Assembly: GCA_013298245.1 (NCBI GenBank)
Contig: JAAFHD010000160.1
Span: 1 to 7,828, forward strand
Length of the DNA stretch: 7,828 bases
From: Alphaproteobacteria bacterium
GTDB lineage: Bacteria > Pseudomonadota > Alphaproteobacteria > Acetobacterales > Acetobacteraceae
Reading direction: 5' to 3'
Positions 5,952 through 7,828 of the stretch are shown one piece after another (the first letter of the stretch is position 1; every line of letters starts with the position of its first letter). The notes beneath the pieces were generated by a model. That model saw only the letters and a list, made by a program, of their open reading frames with translations, was not told where the DNA came from and did no database searches. A program made the translations under genes and the position numbers.

Positions 5952-6286
5952 GCCGTCGCCAGCAGCGCCACCCCGGTCGCGATCAACAGCACGGCGGCCA
6001 CCTTCTGCATGCCCATGGGTTCATTGAACGCCCACCAGCCGATCAGCGCGATCAGCACATAGCTCGCCGCCGTGCAGGGCAGTGCCACACTCATCGGAAT
6101 TTTCCGCAGCGCCACGATATACAGCAGCGCGCCCAAGCCGTAGCAGCCCAGGCCCACCATGGTCTGCCAGCGGAACAGCTGCGCGATGAAGCTGCCCGTG
6201 CCATCGCCGGTGCCGGCCTTCAGCAAGATCTGGCCGACCATCGACGACGTGATCGCCGCCCCCAGCGCCGCCCAATAGGGCGTCAC
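5948..6286 (-). CDS. EmrE/ArnE-like four-helix membrane protein, probable lipid-linked sugar flippase subunit
   Basis: A 112-residue, four-helix inner-membrane protein of the small multidrug resistance/EamA type. Helices lie at about 4-24, 38-60, 64-86 and 93-111. The second half carries GLGCYGLGALLYIVALRKIPMSVALP (45-70), the usual GxxxY and L-x-x-x-P features, and a WWAFNEPM turn at 84-91. Aligned to EmrE, the essential Glu14 falls on Ser15 (AITSSMVGQILLK), so this is not a typical proton/drug antiporter. The SxxGQxxxK pattern instead resembles ArnE, half of the flippase for undecaprenyl-phosphate aminoarabinose. The GTG start overlaps the stop of the glycosyltransferase gene by four bases, which supports joint action: the glycosyltransferase makes the lipid-linked sugar and this protein moves it to the periplasmic side. 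It might work as a homodimer, since no second subunit is seen here. Confidence 0.85.
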   Translation of the reverse strand: MTPYWAALGAAITSSMVGQILLKAGTGDGTGSFIAQLFRWQTMVGLGCYGLGALLYIVALRKIPMSVALPCTAASYVLIALIGWWAFNEPMGMQKVAAVLLIATGVALLATA

Positions 6287-7230
6287 GACACGCGTTCGGG
6301 ATCGCGCGCGGGAATGGCCTCGCGCACCACACCCTGCGGCTTGCCGTTGGCCGAGAGGAAGGCGCGGCCGACATATTCGCCCATCACACCCAGGACCATG
6401 AACTGCACGCCGGTCAGCAGCAGGTAGATGGTCATGGTGCTGGCCCAGCCGGGCGGCGTGTAGCCCAGGATTGCTTCCAGCACGACGAAGGCGGCCAGCA
6501 GCATGCCCATCGCACCCAGCGCCGCACCCGCAAACACCGCGATGCGCAACGGCACGACGGAAAAATTGGTCGCCAGGTTCAACCACAGCAAAGCCAGCCG
6601 CTTCAGCGTGTAGTTGGAACGCCCGACGGCGCGCGGATAATGCGCGACCTCGATGCTGGCGATGCGCTGCGTCACCTGCATGATCAGCCCGTCCACATAG
6701 GGGTAGGGGCCGCGGTATTTCGTGACCTGTTCGACCACGAAGGCGGACATGCAGCGGAAGCTGGAAAGGTACAGCCCTTTCGGCTTGTCCAGCAGCCAAT
6801 CGGCGACCTTGTTCGCGAAGCGCGAACCGAGGTTGCGCCAGCCCTCATGTTCCTTCTTGGCGTAGCGCGTATAGACCACGTCCCAGCCACCGATGCGCGC
6901 ATGGTCATACAGGCGCACCACTTCCTCGGGCGGGTTCTGCAGATCGTCATCCATGGTGATGACATAGGCGCCGCGGGCGTGCCGCAGCCCGGTCATGACC
7001 GCGTTGTGCTCGCCGAAATTGCGCGCGTGTTCCAGATAGGTGATGGGCACGCGGGCGGTCGGCAGAAGTGCCCGGATGACATCGCCGCTGTCATCGGGCG
7101 AACCGTCATTCACCAGCACGATTTCCAAGCCACCGGCGGGCTTGAGGTCAGACAGCGCCTCGACCAGCGCGCCCACGGTGGCGGCCCCGCGATAGACCGG
7201 CACGACAATGGAAAGCCCGACAGCGGACAT
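6283..7230 (-). CDS. Polyprenyl-phosphate glycosyltransferase, family 2, ArnC/GtrB-like
   Basis: A 315-residue enzyme expected to transfer a sugar from a nucleotide donor to undecaprenyl phosphate on the cytoplasmic face of the inner membrane. The GT-A catalytic domain begins with LSIVVPVYRGAATVGALVEAL (6-26), has VLVNDGSPDDS (38-48), HARNFGEHNAVMTGL (68-82) and the metal-binding ITMDDDLQNPPEE (91-103). VGRSNYTLKRL (202-212) matches the conserved G-S-x-Y-S region before the membrane part. Two C-terminal helices at about 228-252 and 265-288, ending MGEYVGR, are standard in ArnC, GtrB and DPM1-type enzymes. Length is normal. AGGA stands seven bases before the ATG at 7230 and abuts the stop of the upstream methyltransferase, 11 bases away. 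The sugar cannot be told from sequence; glucose (GtrB) and aminoarabinose (ArnC) are both known in the family. Confidence 0.93.
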   Translation of the reverse strand: MSAVGLSIVVPVYRGAATVGALVEALSDLKPAGGLEIVLVNDGSPDDSGDVIRALLPTARVPITYLEHARNFGEHNAVMTGLRHARGAYVITMDDDLQNPPEEVVRLYDHARIGGWDVVYTRYAKKEHEGWRNLGSRFANKVADWLLDKPKGLYLSSFRCMSAFVVEQVTKYRGPYPYVDGLIMQVTQRIASIEVAHYPRAVGRSNYTLKRLALLWLNLATNFSVVPLRIAVFAGAALGAMGMLLAAFVVLEAILGYTPPGWASTMTIYLLLTGVQFMVLGVMGEYVGRAFLSANGKPQGVVREAIPARDPERVS

Positions 7231-7241
7231 GGTTCAATCCT

Positions 7242-7828
7242 TCAAGCCCGGCGCGCGGTCACGATGACCGAACCGCCGGCGGAAAACGGAAGACCCAGCG
7301 CGGCCAGGCCGCGTTCAACCTGGGTGACAGCAAACAGCGACGCATCCAGCCAGCGCGGGAAATGCGCGACATCGGACGGCGCATCGGCGCCGCGCGCCAG
7401 CACCTTGCGCTGGATGATCATGATCGGCAGCAGCAGCGTATTCCAGTAGCGCGCGCGCACCTGGGTGAACCCGGCGGCGGTGAAGGCTTGGCTCGCACTG
7501 GCCCGCGTGTAGCGCCGCGCGGTATGCACCCGCACATCATGCGAAGACCGCAGCCAGGGCAAGCCCGGCAGGTTCATCACCACCTGGCCACCAGGTGCGA
7601 GCACGCGATGAATTTCCGACAGCGCGGCGGGCTGGTCCACCGCCATGTGGCACAGCACATCCAGGCTGGTGACCACATCGAAACTGGCATCCGCATAGGG
7701 CAGGGCAGTGATGCTGCCGGCCGTCACCTCGGCGCCGGATTTCTCGCCAGCGCGGCGCGCCGCATCGGCGAAGTATTCCAGGCCAGATAGCGTCAGCGCC
7801 GGGCGCGCATCGCGCACGCGCTTGAGAA
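7242..7828 (-). CDS. Class I SAM-dependent methyltransferase, 5' end beyond window
   Basis: The frame runs off the right edge, leaving 194 residues. The GTG at 7817 is not the start, because LKR precedes it in frame and motif I (the GxGxG loop) should lie just beyond the edge. Visible parts are the second-strand segment LTLSGLEYFADAARRAG, ITALPYADASFDVVTSLDVLCHM (motifs II-III of Methyltransf_11 proteins), EIHRVLAPGGQVVMNLP, and a downstream cap with LRSSHDVRVHTARRYTR and a hydrophobic ARYWNTLLLPIMII. The SSHDV...RRYTR cap occurs in methyltransferases of cell-surface polysaccharide clusters. This fits its place 11 bases before the glycosyltransferase gene, so methylation of a sugar or lipid-linked glycan is a reasonable guess, not shown. 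Confidence 0.85.
   Translation of the reverse strand, partial: LKRVRDARPALTLSGLEYFADAARRAGEKSGAEVTAGSITALPYADASFDVVTSLDVLCHMAVDQPAALSEIHRVLAPGGQVVMNLPGLPWLRSSHDVRVHTARRYTRASASQAFTAAGFTQVRARYWNTLLLPIMIIQRKVLARGADAPSDVAHFPRWLDASLFAVTQVERGLAALGLPFSAGGSVIVTARRA

Noticed and set aside
6287..6799. Upstream extension of the EmrE-like frame to 283 residues
   Set aside because: The extra 171 residues are read in another frame of the glycosyltransferase gene and are Arg/His-rich. The GTG at 6286 with a four-base overlap gives a normal-length four-helix protein.
6640..7449. Plus-strand frame of 269 codons opposite the glycosyltransferase and methyltransferase genes
   Set aside because: No family resemblance, rich in His/Gln/Arg, and fully antisense to two well-supported genes.

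Overview
The window looks like chromosomal DNA of a GC-rich alphaproteobacterium. GC-rich codon use, a DUF938 protein, an MtnA with alphaproteobacterial-style neighbours and an AT-richer intergenic repeat of a type I recall from that class together suggest an Acetobacteraceae/Roseomonas-like host. This is inference from gene content and composition; no rRNA or tRNA is present to settle it.

Left half, plus strand (1-4147): the C-terminal part of a polytopic membrane protein runs in from the left edge. It is followed by an amidase-signature hydrolase, then S-methyl-5-thioribose-1-phosphate isomerase (mtnA), then a DUF938 SAM-binding protein whose GTG start overlaps the mtnA stop by 4 bases. The last three probably form one transcription unit. 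MtnA is the only recognisable methylthioadenosine-salvage enzyme here.

Centre (4144-4425): two convergent genes meet in a 278-base gap holding a 170-bp non-coding element. It has perfect 19-bp terminal inverted repeats, a 4-bp TTAG target duplication and three internal hairpins, and it reads as a MITE. It inserted exactly at the stop codon of the DUF938 gene, so TTAG provides the stop codon on one side and is repeated on the other. An AT-richer imperfect inverted repeat and a small hairpin follow directly, so the gap appears to be layered repeats.

Right half, minus strand (7828 down to 4426): reading in the direction of transcription there is a partial SAM methyltransferase, an ArnC/GtrB-like polyprenyl-phosphate glycosyltransferase with two C-terminal membrane helices, and a 112-residue ArnE/EmrE-like four-helix protein that lacks the drug-transporter glutamate. 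Next come a decayed AraC-family remnant, a VOC/glyoxalase-fold protein and an unassigned SAM-binding protein. The first three are tightly packed or overlapping. They look like a module that loads a sugar onto a lipid carrier, flips it across the inner membrane and modifies a glycan.

I see no CRISPR array, RNA gene, intact transposase, phage gene or clear new defence system. The most unusual feature is the structured MITE at a stop codon between convergent genes.
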